A stretch of DNA of 64,000 nucleotides from contig NC_049988.1 in NCBI RefSeq assembly GCF_000003815.2, positions 549,679 to 613,678 on the forward strand, written 5' to 3'. The DNA is from Branchiostoma floridae (taxonomy: Eukaryota > Chordata > Leptocardii > Amphioxiformes > Branchiostomatidae). This document shows positions 12,645 through 24,800 of this stretch, in pieces; the first letter of the stretch is position 1; each line of letters starts with the position of its first letter. Under the pieces are notes generated by a model that searched no databases, was not told the DNA's origin, and saw nothing but the letters and a program-made list of their open reading frames with translations. The translations under genes and the position numbers were made by a program.

Positions 12645-12810
12645 CTTGGTTCCTGTAGTCGACGCAACCCGGACATTTGCAGTGGGCGTCGGTCCTGTCG
12701 CACCAGCCGTGTGGGGAACAGCATGGGTGTGGTCCGGCAGGGTTGCATGCAGTGGGATAACCGTTCTCTGCGGGGTAGAGCTGCCCGCAACGTAAATCAC
12801 TGCGGTAGGA
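12645..12810 (-). CDS. Gene B exon 3: cysteine-rich hevein-like domain
   Basis: The exon (acceptor ttccag, donor gtccgt, phase 0 in and 1 out) encodes SYRSDLRCGQLYPAENG, then ACNPAGPHPCCSPHGWCD, HCKCPGC and VDYRNQ. The series CG...C...CCSP-GWC...C.C..C resembles the hevein-type chitin-binding fold and a CCSP-GWC module seen after transmembrane segments in amphioxus surface proteins. The usual glycine of GWCG is aspartate here. An alternative acceptor 8 bp upstream (ctttcag) would need phase 1. The phase-0 version joins directly to the transmembrane exon at 25113-25222 across a 12.3-kb intron, so intervening exons are possible. Downstream exons were not found. Confidence 0.65.
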
Positions 12811-15800
12811 CTGGAATGCTGAAAGATGTGTTAACATTGTGGTCATAAGTGAAAGTGAAATCTATTATAAAGTTGACATATTATGCATATCTGCTTTTCT
12901 TGTTGAAATAGTATCTTGGAATATATAAATAACCAATTATAGTAATATATTCTATTATCATGATAATGCAGTCACACCAATAGTAGATTANNNNNNNNNN
13001 NNNNNNNNNNNNNNNNNNNNNNNNNNNNNNNNNNNNNNNNNNNNNNNNNNNNNNNNNNNNNNNNNNNNNNNNNNNNNNNNNNNNNNNNNNTCTTTAAAAC
13101 ACTGACCCCCCCCCCCCCTTATGTTAAGTTAGAGATATGGTAAAATAGGAAAAAAATCTTGTTCAAACAGGCAGCCCAAAACCTACAACTAGTATTTCAC
13201 TTGTTGGTATAATAATGGAAAACAGAATGCTATAATTGATCGAATTTTGTTGTTGTTTTCTTAATCAAAGATAATGTAATGGTGAGATGAAAAAAATCCG
13301 ATTACCAAGAAAACAAATTGATGACATAAAAGTTGATCATAATAAACTCGTTTTCAATACAGTACTATACAATACAATGCAACTTAATATAGGATAGATT
13401 GTCCAAAGTTACACAGATGGTTAAGTAATTCTTCAGCGATTAGTACCAAAATATATACATGTCAGATGGATATGTGCCGAATGGTACAATCATACAAGGA
13501 ATTCTGATAGCATAGATTTCGAAATAATTTGCGTCAGGACTATTTATAGAAGCTAATGTGAAACTAGAAAGGCCGACATTTGCTTAGGTGCAAATACAGC
13601 ATATTTCAGCCATCCCCATCCCCACGCAACATTGGACTATTGACTAGTTACACATAATTTCAGTACCCACTGATCTTTATTGATATAAACATTGCACAGG
13701 TAAGTCAATTGTTTAGATTTACAGTTCAAATAATTCTGAAAAGAAATGTTGATGAGAAAATAATCATTCTCGCCACTGTCAAACTTACGGATGAAAATTA
13801 AACGCAAACTGGCCAATTTTCCCGCGTTTTTTCGCCAAGTATACTGTATACGTAACATTTTCTCGATTGTCTCAACTAGCCCTACCAAAGTCACATCTGC
13901 CGAAAACGATTGATATCGCCATGCAGAATGTTGTTGGTAAATTCAACGAACGACAAATATTGTATTCTAACGTTCAATGCACACGTACCGTCGACGCGTC
14001 CGCTACCGCTCAAATGACCCTGTCTGAACTAAAACAAGAAATTCTTTTAAAAAAAGCTGTGCCTTGCCGCGTATTTTATGTTATTTTGGTAAGTTAGACT
14101 AGATTCTACGCTTAAAAAATTCCAAGTTCCACATGTCGCCCCCCTCCCACCCAAGTTCCTACATACGGAAAGCTTTGGTGACTTCTCCAGGTGCCAATCC
14201 AGTCCCAAATCTTCTTTTCACACAATACAAGCTCTATCAAGGACATTCATAGTCACAAATGTCTTTAAAAGGACTAAATGTACTTACCTGGCTAAGAGCG
14301 ACACCTAGGAACTTCAGTAGGAAATGCAGCGAAAATCACCGAGTGTTTACCTCATTATCATAATTTATGTCAGATGAATTATTGGCACATTAAACAGGTT
14401 TTGTAAAACTTTTTGACCCACAATGAATATGCATTATTTTTTTATTACAAATTAAGTTCCTTCTGATGCAATTTGTGATATATCTTTATATAAACATGGT
14501 GAGTTAAAGCGTAGATTTATTACGCTGGACCACATACAGCAACATGCGTCTAGAAGACCGTTTTAATACTCGCCTGGAATGTACCATTGTTAAACTAAGC
14601 CATGAAACTCGGCAAGGAATGAAGGGCCTTTGGAAGGGGCTTTGGAAGGGCTGGGTTAACAGGTTGAACCATGGATCCATCCAACCATGGAAAAAACTGA
14701 GCGTAAGGCCTTGCCGCTGGCGCGGCAAGGCAGAAAAATCGCAAACTACAACTTTAAACCGGGCACAGGGTGACATATGGCCACTGTAAGGCCGTAACAT
14801 GCATGTGTTTTTGAAAGGTGTGTATGGCATCATTTCCGTGTCAAAATTTCGTATTGAAAACGGTACCTTAAAGCGAAATTAGACGTAAAAACGTCTACGA
14901 TGCTTTGAACAAAACTTTAAGGGGCCTTTTGAACGATGCCCATACGTCCCCTTTGCACAGCTTTAGAACATCCGTGTCAAAATAACGTTTTGGAAAAGGG
15001 TACCTTAAACAAGCGAAAATACGTGTACGATGTTTCAACAGGGACGTTACGATATCGTAACGATAGCGTGCTACGATCTCCCGCAATATGGCATATCATA
15101 GCAACATTGAACCAAATGTGTATGCTTTAACGTTACACGTCATACGGTACGTACACCCCCTTCTCACTCCAACATAGTTATGCCCCACTTGATCAAATGT
15201 TCAAGAACCTTTTATTGTGGGAAGATATACTATTTGTCTTCTGACCATGCACAAAACAACGTCTTTTAATCTGTGCTCAATTACACATTGAAGAGGAAAA
15301 CGTCATGCAGCTTCTTTCTGCGACTATATTTACTATTTGCATACCACAGTTCTATCGACATTGCTGGCATATAGGAACTAGTAAGTCTTTTTACGCGTGC
15401 ATGTTGGAGTAGGGTTGCTCCATGTTCAGTCACCTTGGCGACGGAAATGATGCCATAGGTATCGTTCTGGCATGTACATTCAATGTCTTAATCTTTGCAA
15501 ATGATTTATCTGTACCCTGACATATGTCAAGGGGTTGTGAAATTTGATAACTTAGTCAAGAAACTTATATTTTAGGAAGTTTGTCTGTGTATCCCTATCG
15601 CAATACTGTGCACGTTTGTAGGCTTGTGGTACGCATCTTAATGCGATATTTTGACACGAAAATTATAAAGATAAATTAAGGGACGTTAGGAATCGTCCAT
15701 ATGGCCCCCTTTTGTCCTTCCGTTTTTTTCGTGGTATAATTGAAGCATTGTAGATGCATTTACGTTTTGTTTCTATTATTAACTTAAAGAAAACAAAAGT

Positions 15801-18800
15801 CATTATCTTCAACAAATCTGGCCGATCATTCCCAAAACAAACATTCTCTTTTGGGCAAGACACAGTTGACATAGTCCAGTCCTACTGCTACTTGGGCTTG
15901 AATATTACCCCATCAGGCAGTTTCTCTCTTGCACAAAAACAGCTCTAACTCAGAGCACGAAAGGCCATGTTCGGCCTCAAATCGCTGCTCCGTTCGTCTG
16001 TCTCTCCGAAGTGCCTACTAAGAATATTCGACACTTGTATTAAACCAATACTTCTGTATGGATGTGAAATCTGGGGCAAAGACCCTATAAACGACAGCTC
16101 GCCTATTGAAAATTCCCATAACCGCTTCTGCAAGAATGTACTTGGTGTGCACAGGAACAGTAGTGATGTAGTAGCCAGAGCAGAACTAGGAAGGTTCCCA
16201 CTAGATTTAGATATATCCCTGAGCACTGTAAAATTTTGGACACACTTAACACAACTAGACTCCGATACACACCTGCTGCAAGTTGATGCTCTCCGATTAC
16301 AACATGCATCTCTGACAAATAGTCGTCGACGGACATTATTACAGCGAGTTAAGGAGATCTTCGATCACTGTGGCTACTCATACTTATTATATGGTGATAG
16401 CACTAACTATGATCCTCAACATATATGCAATATATTAAGGACAAGGTTTTCAGATATGTATATTCAAACTTTCTTCCATAATCTGTCTGCCGATACTGGC
16501 AAGCTTAGATTTTACAGAAAATTTAAAACGGAATATTGTATAGAGAAATATTTCGAACTTTGTGACTTTGAGCAGCATTCCGCTACCTGTAAGATTAGAA
16601 TTAGTGCTCACCCCCTGGAAATAGAAAAGGGGAGATATATGAAGGTACCTGTGTCTGAGAGGATTTGTAAATATTGCCCCTCAAATGCGGTGGAAGACGA
16701 GAGTCATTTTATCACTGCTTGTTCTTTCTATGATGATATAAGAAACCAACTATTTATGAGACCAAAATACACGCTTACTTTCCAACTATTCCTGACAATG
16801 AAAAATCAACCCTACTATTAAAATCAAAGAACCCACACATTATATAAGAAGTGGGTAAATTCGTCTTCCACTGCCTAAAGAGAAGAAGTCTAACCCAACA
16901 AAACCAGTATGATGTACACTAGCATAGCATAGTCATAGAATGTAGTTCCTAGCACCTTTGTATTTTCCTTATTTTACATGTTGTCTGTACCTGCAATTAG
17001 CCATCGGGCAAGAATTTGCAATAAAATATTATTACTATTATTATTTAAGGTACCTTTTTCATACGAAATTTTGACACGGAAATGATGCCATACGATACCG
17101 TGTTAAAAATCGTCTAAATTGCAATATCGATAATTTAGGGTACGCCTTACAACGATATCTTAGCAAAGTGAAATTTGGCGCGTATAATGCAGTATAGCGA
17201 TTTTGTTTATTCCAAGACGATGTGGTATACGTACAGCGATATCGTTTTATAAACCGGAAAATTCGTATATCGTAGACCTATTTTCGCTATTCTAAGGTAC
17301 GTTTTAAGATACGATATTTTGACACGGAAATGATGTCATATGCTGTGTGACCGACGTATAAGTATAACGGACGTCTTTAAGGTCGCACGTAAAAGACATC
17401 ACCTGCCTTATGTCACAATCAACGTGAATTAAACACAGGGACATGTGACGTGTTTTAGTTTGTCGGACGTTACTTGTGACATCTGTAAAAGATGTTATGT
17501 ACTTTGTGAATTAAACACGGATCTGTTGTACAAGGTGGGACGTGGAAATATCCTACTCAATCGTTAACAAAGTTATCGATAAAAGGACGTCACATATGCC
17601 GCACGTAAGTGTGACGTGTTTTGTAATATGTCGAACGTTACGTATTTTACGTCACATGTGACGTGAATCTAGGTCAAACGTCACGTATATTGCCCCCGTG
17701 TCAAAATATCGTATCAAAAACGTACCTTAAAATAGCGTGAATACGTCTACGATATACGTAATTTTCGATTAAAACGATATCGTTTTTCGAACAAAAATAT
17801 CGATATACTCCATTATACTCCGCAAAGCGCACTTTCCTAAGGTATCGTTATGAGACGTACCTGAAACTATCGTCATCAGGTATATGATATCGTAATTCAG
17901 ACAATGTATCATAATACGGTTTCGTTACGTTCTATGTCTGATTATCATATCACAAAACGTGCGATATTTTGACCCGGAAATGATGCCATATAGAGTACAT
18001 CAATATTTTTTGTCCGATACGATAAATCGAAAATTACTTATATCGTAGACATATTTAAGGTACATTTTTAGATACGATATCTTGACACGGCAATGATGCC
18101 ATAATATCTCAACAAAGTGAATTTAGCTGCGTAGAATAGAGTATAGCGATATTTTTATTCCGATACGATGCCGCATACGTAAAACCGGAAAATACGTAAG
18201 TCGGAGACGTATTTACGCTATTCTTAGGTACATTTTATATAGATATTTTGACATGAAAATGATGCCATAGTGGTAAGACCGCCTCCGAAGCAGAAGTGCA
18301 TTCAGAACCTTCTCTGCGTTCGGCCTGCGGATTCATCCCCTTACGAGCCAGTACGGGCGACGCGCGTGCCCCGCACAGCGAGTAGAGTGAGTAAGGAAAC
18401 AGTACGTACGCAACACTCGTAAGTGCCGCCTGCAGACGGTAACGTGGCAATCGCACAGTGATCTTACTTTCTAAGCTCGTACAACTCAATTACCATTTGC
18501 ACAACGAACGATGCACTCAACCGCTCACGGCATGCAGACCACGTGCTTATTACTTATTAATAAGCAACCGTGCGAGTGACGTATGTTGGCGTACTTTGAC
18601 GTGCTCTTTTCAGTCCTTCTCCACGTTTTCAGATAAAAACGTGTCGGACATGGCCTCCCTAAAAAACGTACGGACAAAAAACACGTACGGCGGGAAGTGC
18701 CCTTAGCTTTAGGGAAGCTGACGGGAAGCTGTTATTCCACTCCAGTGACTAGTGCTGAGCCAAGCAGATTACAATATTGTGCAAGCCTTTCAGCAGCTCA

Positions 18801-21800
18801 GAGACAGCATGAAAGCACAGAATTTGTGGCAGCTAACATGGAGTCGATTTACTAGGGAGGATAAAAGAGGATGGCGAGTGGCAGACATTGCAAACACACT
18901 ATATACTAGCATTGACTACATTCATCATGTTATGTATGAAGATGTAAATTTAAGTGAAATGGCAATAAGCCATATGATAATTCGTTTTAGAGTTACAGGA
19001 GTCAGAAGGGGCGGGCCACAAAAGAGATGTCCAGGGATGACCAAACAACCCCGGTCTGAAAAGGGTTAATTAACACCTGAACGGATGGCGAAGAGCCACA
19101 AAATTTGAGTTCAAAAGGTATGAAATACTTTCTTTCCGCGTTGCCATCGCATCCTGTTGTAGAAACCCGTCTTGATGAAGATCACCAATTTCGGTTCTAA
19201 TGTATTTTCTAGCTTTTTTCCTACATTATTTCTATTTTATGTCATGAATGAAATATATTGTAATTCACATGTAGTAAATATTTCATAATTGGATTTACAT
19301 AGATTAAATGTATTTACGTTAAAGGCCAAACTCCATGATGACGGGCCATATCACCAGAACAAGTACAACTAGGTTATTGTACCTAGAATTAATACCAATC
19401 TGTTTTATTTTGATTAAAAAAAGTTTGAATGGAAATCTTTGATGTTTTTCGCGACATGTATTGTTTAAAATTTTTGTTAACTTGAAACTTATTTTTCATG
19501 ATACAACAAATAATTTTACTTTTACAGCATTTTCTGAAGAAATAAATTGGTGTTCATATGATAAGTCGTTTAGGAGTTACAGGAATTTTGTTGCTAGACG
19601 TTGTTGATTTTATGTACCTTGTGAGCTAATAGAATTTGATAGCAGTAAGGCACCTTGTGAGCTGATAGCCGTTGATGTGGCACCCTTTGAGCTGATAGCC
19701 GTTAGTGACAGTGTGGCACCCTGTGAGCTGATAGCCGTTGATGACAGTGTGGCACCTTGTGACCTGGTAGTCGTTGGTGACAGTGTGGCATCTTGTGAGC
19801 TGATAGCCGTTGATGACAGTGTGGCACCTTGTGACCTGGTAGTCGTTGGTGACAGTGTGGCACCCTGTGAGCTGATAGCCGTTGATGACAGTGTGGCACC
19901 TTGTGACCTGGTAGTCGTTGGTGACAGTGTGGCATCTTGTGAGCTGATAGCCGTTGATGACAGTGTGGCACCTTGTGAGCTGATAGCCGTTGATGACAGT
20001 GTGGCACCTTGTGACCTGGTAGTCGTTGGTGACAGTGTGGCATCTTGTGAGCTGATAGCCGTTGATGACAGTGTGGCACTTTGTGAGCTGATAGCCGTTG
20101 GTGACGGTATGAAGGCTTGTTCCTCAACATGGAGTTGATTTACCTACGACAGATTATTGTTTAAGTGTAGCGAAGGCCACAGTAAGTAAATTTTATGGAT
20201 GACATCCTCTGCAGACTGCAAAAATAGAGCGATAGGGCGACAAATCCAAGATGAGTGAAAAAACAAGATGGCTACATTTTCAAAAATAGGCACCATAAAG
20301 TTGTGATGACTGTTGTAGAAAGAATGCAAGGTCAAAACATGGTATCAGAGCCAACAAGGCATTCATTCCTGTATTCAAAACATGTACTGGTGTGGTAAAG
20401 TGACACTGGTGTGGTAGACTGGAATCACCAACAAAGTTGTTAACCACACTCATAGCTTCCATAGTGGTGTCACTTTTACAACTATTTAATAAGTTTCATT
20501 TCTAAAGCTACAGTCCAGGGTACCTCGCAAGTGTCACTTCTGCAAATCCAATCATTAGGCTACAACACAATATATCTATATTGGCACTTTATCGTTATGT
20601 TAACCATCCCTGCAGAAGAAGAAAAAAATTCTTTTTGTTCTGAAATCAGGCAAAATTAATGAGCGCGCTGATGTCATCCATAAAATTTACTTGCTGTGGC
20701 CTAACCTGTTATTTCTTGTCTAAAAATAACGTATTTCCAGTTGACTAGTTGGGCATCATTATTTTTGGTCAATACGCCACTGGGTAGTAAAGGGAGAGTT
20801 AGGTTATTTTTCCACTTATTGTGAGTTTGGCCAAGGAGAAAAGCTCCTTGGTTTGGCTAAGGTCATAATTCTTTGTCAAACATTAATTTCTCTTTTTGCC
20901 AGTCACTAACATGAAAATACAATTAGTTATACTGTTAGTAGGAAGGGTACAGAGTTCTGGGTTCTTGATTATTATTATGCAATTATTAGTGATCTGGAAG
21001 AAACACGTCTTTTATACTCTGACTATGAATGAAGACAATTTCAGATGTACAATAGGACACGTTGTAAGACAATTCAGGTTGAAGACAACGCGCCTTTGAA
21101 AAAGGAACCCACCATGGCCACCCAGTTTAAAGGGAAAACAAGTGACCGTAGGTAACATACTCTGTGACCTGATCATGGTTTATGTCGGTTGTGATGTTTT
21201 CCACATGCGATTGCGGCATACGGAACATAGATATATAGGTGCGAACACTCAACGCACAAAGTGATTTCTGTGTATATACCTAATATATAATTTCCATTCA
21301 TGAAAACTACCCTTCAATCCCTGGTGCAAAATATAATTTCCCTCCATGAACATAGCATTTCTGTCCCTGCTAATCCACTCTACAAAATGTACTTTCGGTG
21401 TTCCGGTCAAAAAGATACGTTCCTACCCGTCAGATTAAGGGCGTGGCCACCCCACCTATATAATAGTGAATCGCATACAGGACACATCACATCAGCTTAT
21501 ACCAGAAACTTACTTAAAAGCTAACATACCTATCACTGCCAAATTTAAAACAAAGCGAAGTCAGCGTCTCAATCGAACGACACCAAATGAAAACAACAAC
21601 ACAGCTTCACAATGGATACTTGAGACGCACACCACATTAAAAAGTAGGTCAATGACAGATGTGGACAAAACATAACCCCATATCTGTTCGGAGATAAGTA
21701 ATTGCCAAACGCCATCGTCTAGAGGCCAGCTGTTCTACAATACCAGGGAAATAGGGGTAATTTCTCAAATTATTACATCGATAATGAAAACAGCTACCGC

Positions 21801-24800
21801 AAAAAAAATGATCCCAAGGATCAAACACGGTCTAACCATAAAATGCATATGAATATCAACCGCGCAAAATGTTAACAGTATGCTAAGTCAAATCAACCTC
21901 AATATTGGAAACGCAAAGCCCGAACGAGATGGCATATTCCGACGAGAACAACATCTGCTTGACGGTATCAAATTACTACAAGGCTTAAGGCGTAATCATA
22001 AGGAAGACCTTAACAACTATACTGGACGGCGTAGGGGTGAAAACTGAAATTATTACATCCTTAATAAAAACAGCTATGGCGAAAAAAAATACCGTGCATC
22101 ATTTCCCAACGAAGTACAGACGACATGCCAATCCACATGCGATTGCGGCTTACGGAACATAGAGATATAGGTGCGAACACTCAACGCACAAAGTGATAAT
22201 ACAAGACTCTGTTACTGGAGGTTACCCTCCAGTGTCACAGAGTAATAATCACAGCTGTCAAGGAATTGCAAGACAATGACAAAATAGACCGTGCCACCTA
22301 TCTAAAATTCTACCCCACTTCAGAACAACCCCCAACCTTCTACGGCCTTCCCAAAATCCACAAACAGGATGTCCCCCTACGTCCCATGGTGTCCAGCATA
22401 GGGTCAGTCACCTACGAGTTAGCAAAATTTCTAGTTGAGATCCTGGGACCTTTAGTGAGGAAGTCTCAACATCATGTTCAAAATAGCGCAGACTTTGTTG
22501 ACAAAATCAAAGATCTCCGGGTAGAAGAAGATGAGATCATAACTTCTTACGATATCTTCGCTTTTCACTTGCATACCTCCTAAAGACGCAGTCTCGGTAG
22601 TCAAGGAAGCCCTGGAGGCTGACAACACACTAACAGACAGAACCAAGCTATCTTCAGACCAACTGTGCAAACTGCTAGACCTTTACCTAGGGTGTACCTA
22701 TTTCACTTTCAAAGGACAGTTCTACCAACAACTACATGGCTGCGCTATGGAATCACCAGTGTCACTAATTGTCGTAAACCTATACATGGAGAAGTTTGAA
22801 GAGAAGGCTATCAGTACTTTCAAGGACACTCCCCCACTCAACTGGTTCCGTTATGTAGATGACACGTATTGCAGGCTAAACCAAAGAGTAGCTGATGACT
22901 ACTTTGACCAAATCAACCAAGTAGATAAGAACATCAAGTTCACACAGGAGTCAAGTCATGACAACATGCTCCCCTTTCTAGATACCAAAACTATCATAGA
23001 GAAGAACGACAGCATTCAGTTCGAAGTGAACAGGAAACCGACGCACACTGACCAATATCTGGCCGTTGACTCTCACCACCCTTTGGAACACAAACTGGCA
23101 GCGGGCAGACAGCATTGTTTCTTCTGACAAAGCCAAAACAGAGGAACATAAACACCTCCGAAGTGCATTGACCAAATGTGGATACCAAAACTGGACCTTC
23201 ACCAAAGCCCTCAAACCCCCTGACCACTCTAAGAAAGCAGCCAAGTGCAAACCATTGACAGATAGAAAGAAAGCCAACATTACCATCCCTTATGTCCAAG
23301 GAGTTTTGGAAAAAACTCCGACGGATCTTCCAAAACTTCAAAATTGCCACTAACATCAAACCCCACCTAACCCTCCGACACAAACTGGTCGTCCAAAAGA
23401 CATCCAATGGTACTTGTTTTTTAGCAGACGTGGTTGGCGCCAAGTATTCATCTTACAGTTGGTGTAGGGCTGTCAGAAGAAAGTGTGCATCTGTTGGCCA
23501 CATCCCTTCTTCTTTCTGAGTTTCCCAACTTCCTCCCACCACACCGCTCTGAGGCACATAGTCGAACCTCAATAATGCTGACAACCTTAGACAATTTAAA
23601 TGCCAAACATCAAGCTTAAGGAACACCACACTACCATATGCCGTCGACCTCTTAAACGCACATTACACAATTAAGTGTCACATTTTGATAATTACTAATC
23701 AGATGGACATCCTCTGTGTCATTAAATAAATACACCGCTACTTTCCAATAACCTTTATAACCATTACTCCCAAATACAACCATCCACAAAAAGCAATAAA
23801 TATTTCATGGAGGTATGAGGTCCCCGAACTCTAGTTAGAGTAGATTCCAGTTGAAACGTCTGACCGTTTCCAAAACCATATCCAGTTGCTTGAGTAATTA
23901 CTTTTTGGCGTATGAAAGTACGTTGTTCCTTTGTTCAGTCTTCGTCCAGGTGAAAAGATACAAAAACAGTCTTGCTGCAATACTCACGTCACATGCCAAG
24001 GCCCAATTTTTTCCCTTTCCAACACGTATTGGTATTGTTGTTTATTGTTGTTTATTAAGAAACCTTTTAGCCCTTACGGGCTAATCTTCCAAGGTTCAAT
24101 CAACATAAATAAATACATTTTAAAAAAATACAACAATCACAAAATATTTACAATAGAGCACAGTGTCTAGAGGTCAGAGGTCTAGATGACAATGTTTGTG
24201 ATGGCGTGTTTAAAATTGGACAATGTACACAGTGCCTCAATGTCAGATGGCAATAACTTCCAGAGCATAATTGCTCGGTACAGGAAGGTACGTTTTCCAC
24301 TGTTTGTTTTAGGTTTGGGTAGTCTGAAGTTGTTGGATACAGAAAATATAGCATTATACATGTGGGATGAATTAACTCGTATGAAGGAATTGTACACATT
24401 TTGTGGTTCGTGGCTAGTGAGGATTTTGAAGAACATAATCAGAGTACTTTTAAGTACTCTGATACTGTAGGCCAACCAAGCTCAAGATGCATCCGCCTAA
24501 CAGATGTGTCTGATTTACATTCTAATAACAGTCTACACGCTCTATATTGTACTATTTGCAGTTTTCTCATATTCGAATCTGACATACTGGCTAGCACTGG
24601 TGAGCAATATTGCACTACTGATAGCACCAGGGCTTGAAGTACTAGCTTACACACATCATCAGGTATATAACCAGCATATCTTCTAACATAGGTTAAGTTT
24701 CCAGAGAGTTTTGTTTGGAAATCGCGAACCAACGCCTCTCCCCACCCCCACCCCCCACACAACCCCCACCCCCAAAAAGCAGTCCCGTTAGAAGACTGTA

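Larger units (their letters stand above)
14823..18270. mobile_element. Nest of TA-type MITEs sharing one terminal inverted repeat
   Basis: The end TGGCATCATTTCCGTGTCAA, preceded by TA, occurs at 14825. Complementary ends followed by TA occur at about 17072-17092, 17320-17342 (GATGTCA variant), 17966-17988, 18080-18102 and 18247-18268. Truncated ends lie near 14970, 15650 and 17696. The shared subterminal tracts ggtaccttaaa and gtctacgatat show one family inserted repeatedly into itself. TA flanks suggest Tc1/mariner-type mobilisation. A LINE 3' end (about 15750-17042) sits inside the nest. Confidence 0.8.

Noticed and set aside
12515-12800. Alternative minus-strand frames over the gene B cysteine-rich exon
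   Set aside because: Only the frame with the CG...CCSP-GWC cysteine series is flanked by usable splice sites; the others are shadows.
19677-20138. Long open frames on both strands (153 and 142 codons)
   Set aside because: They follow from a stop-free 36-bp tandem repeat; no start context, exon signals or known protein.
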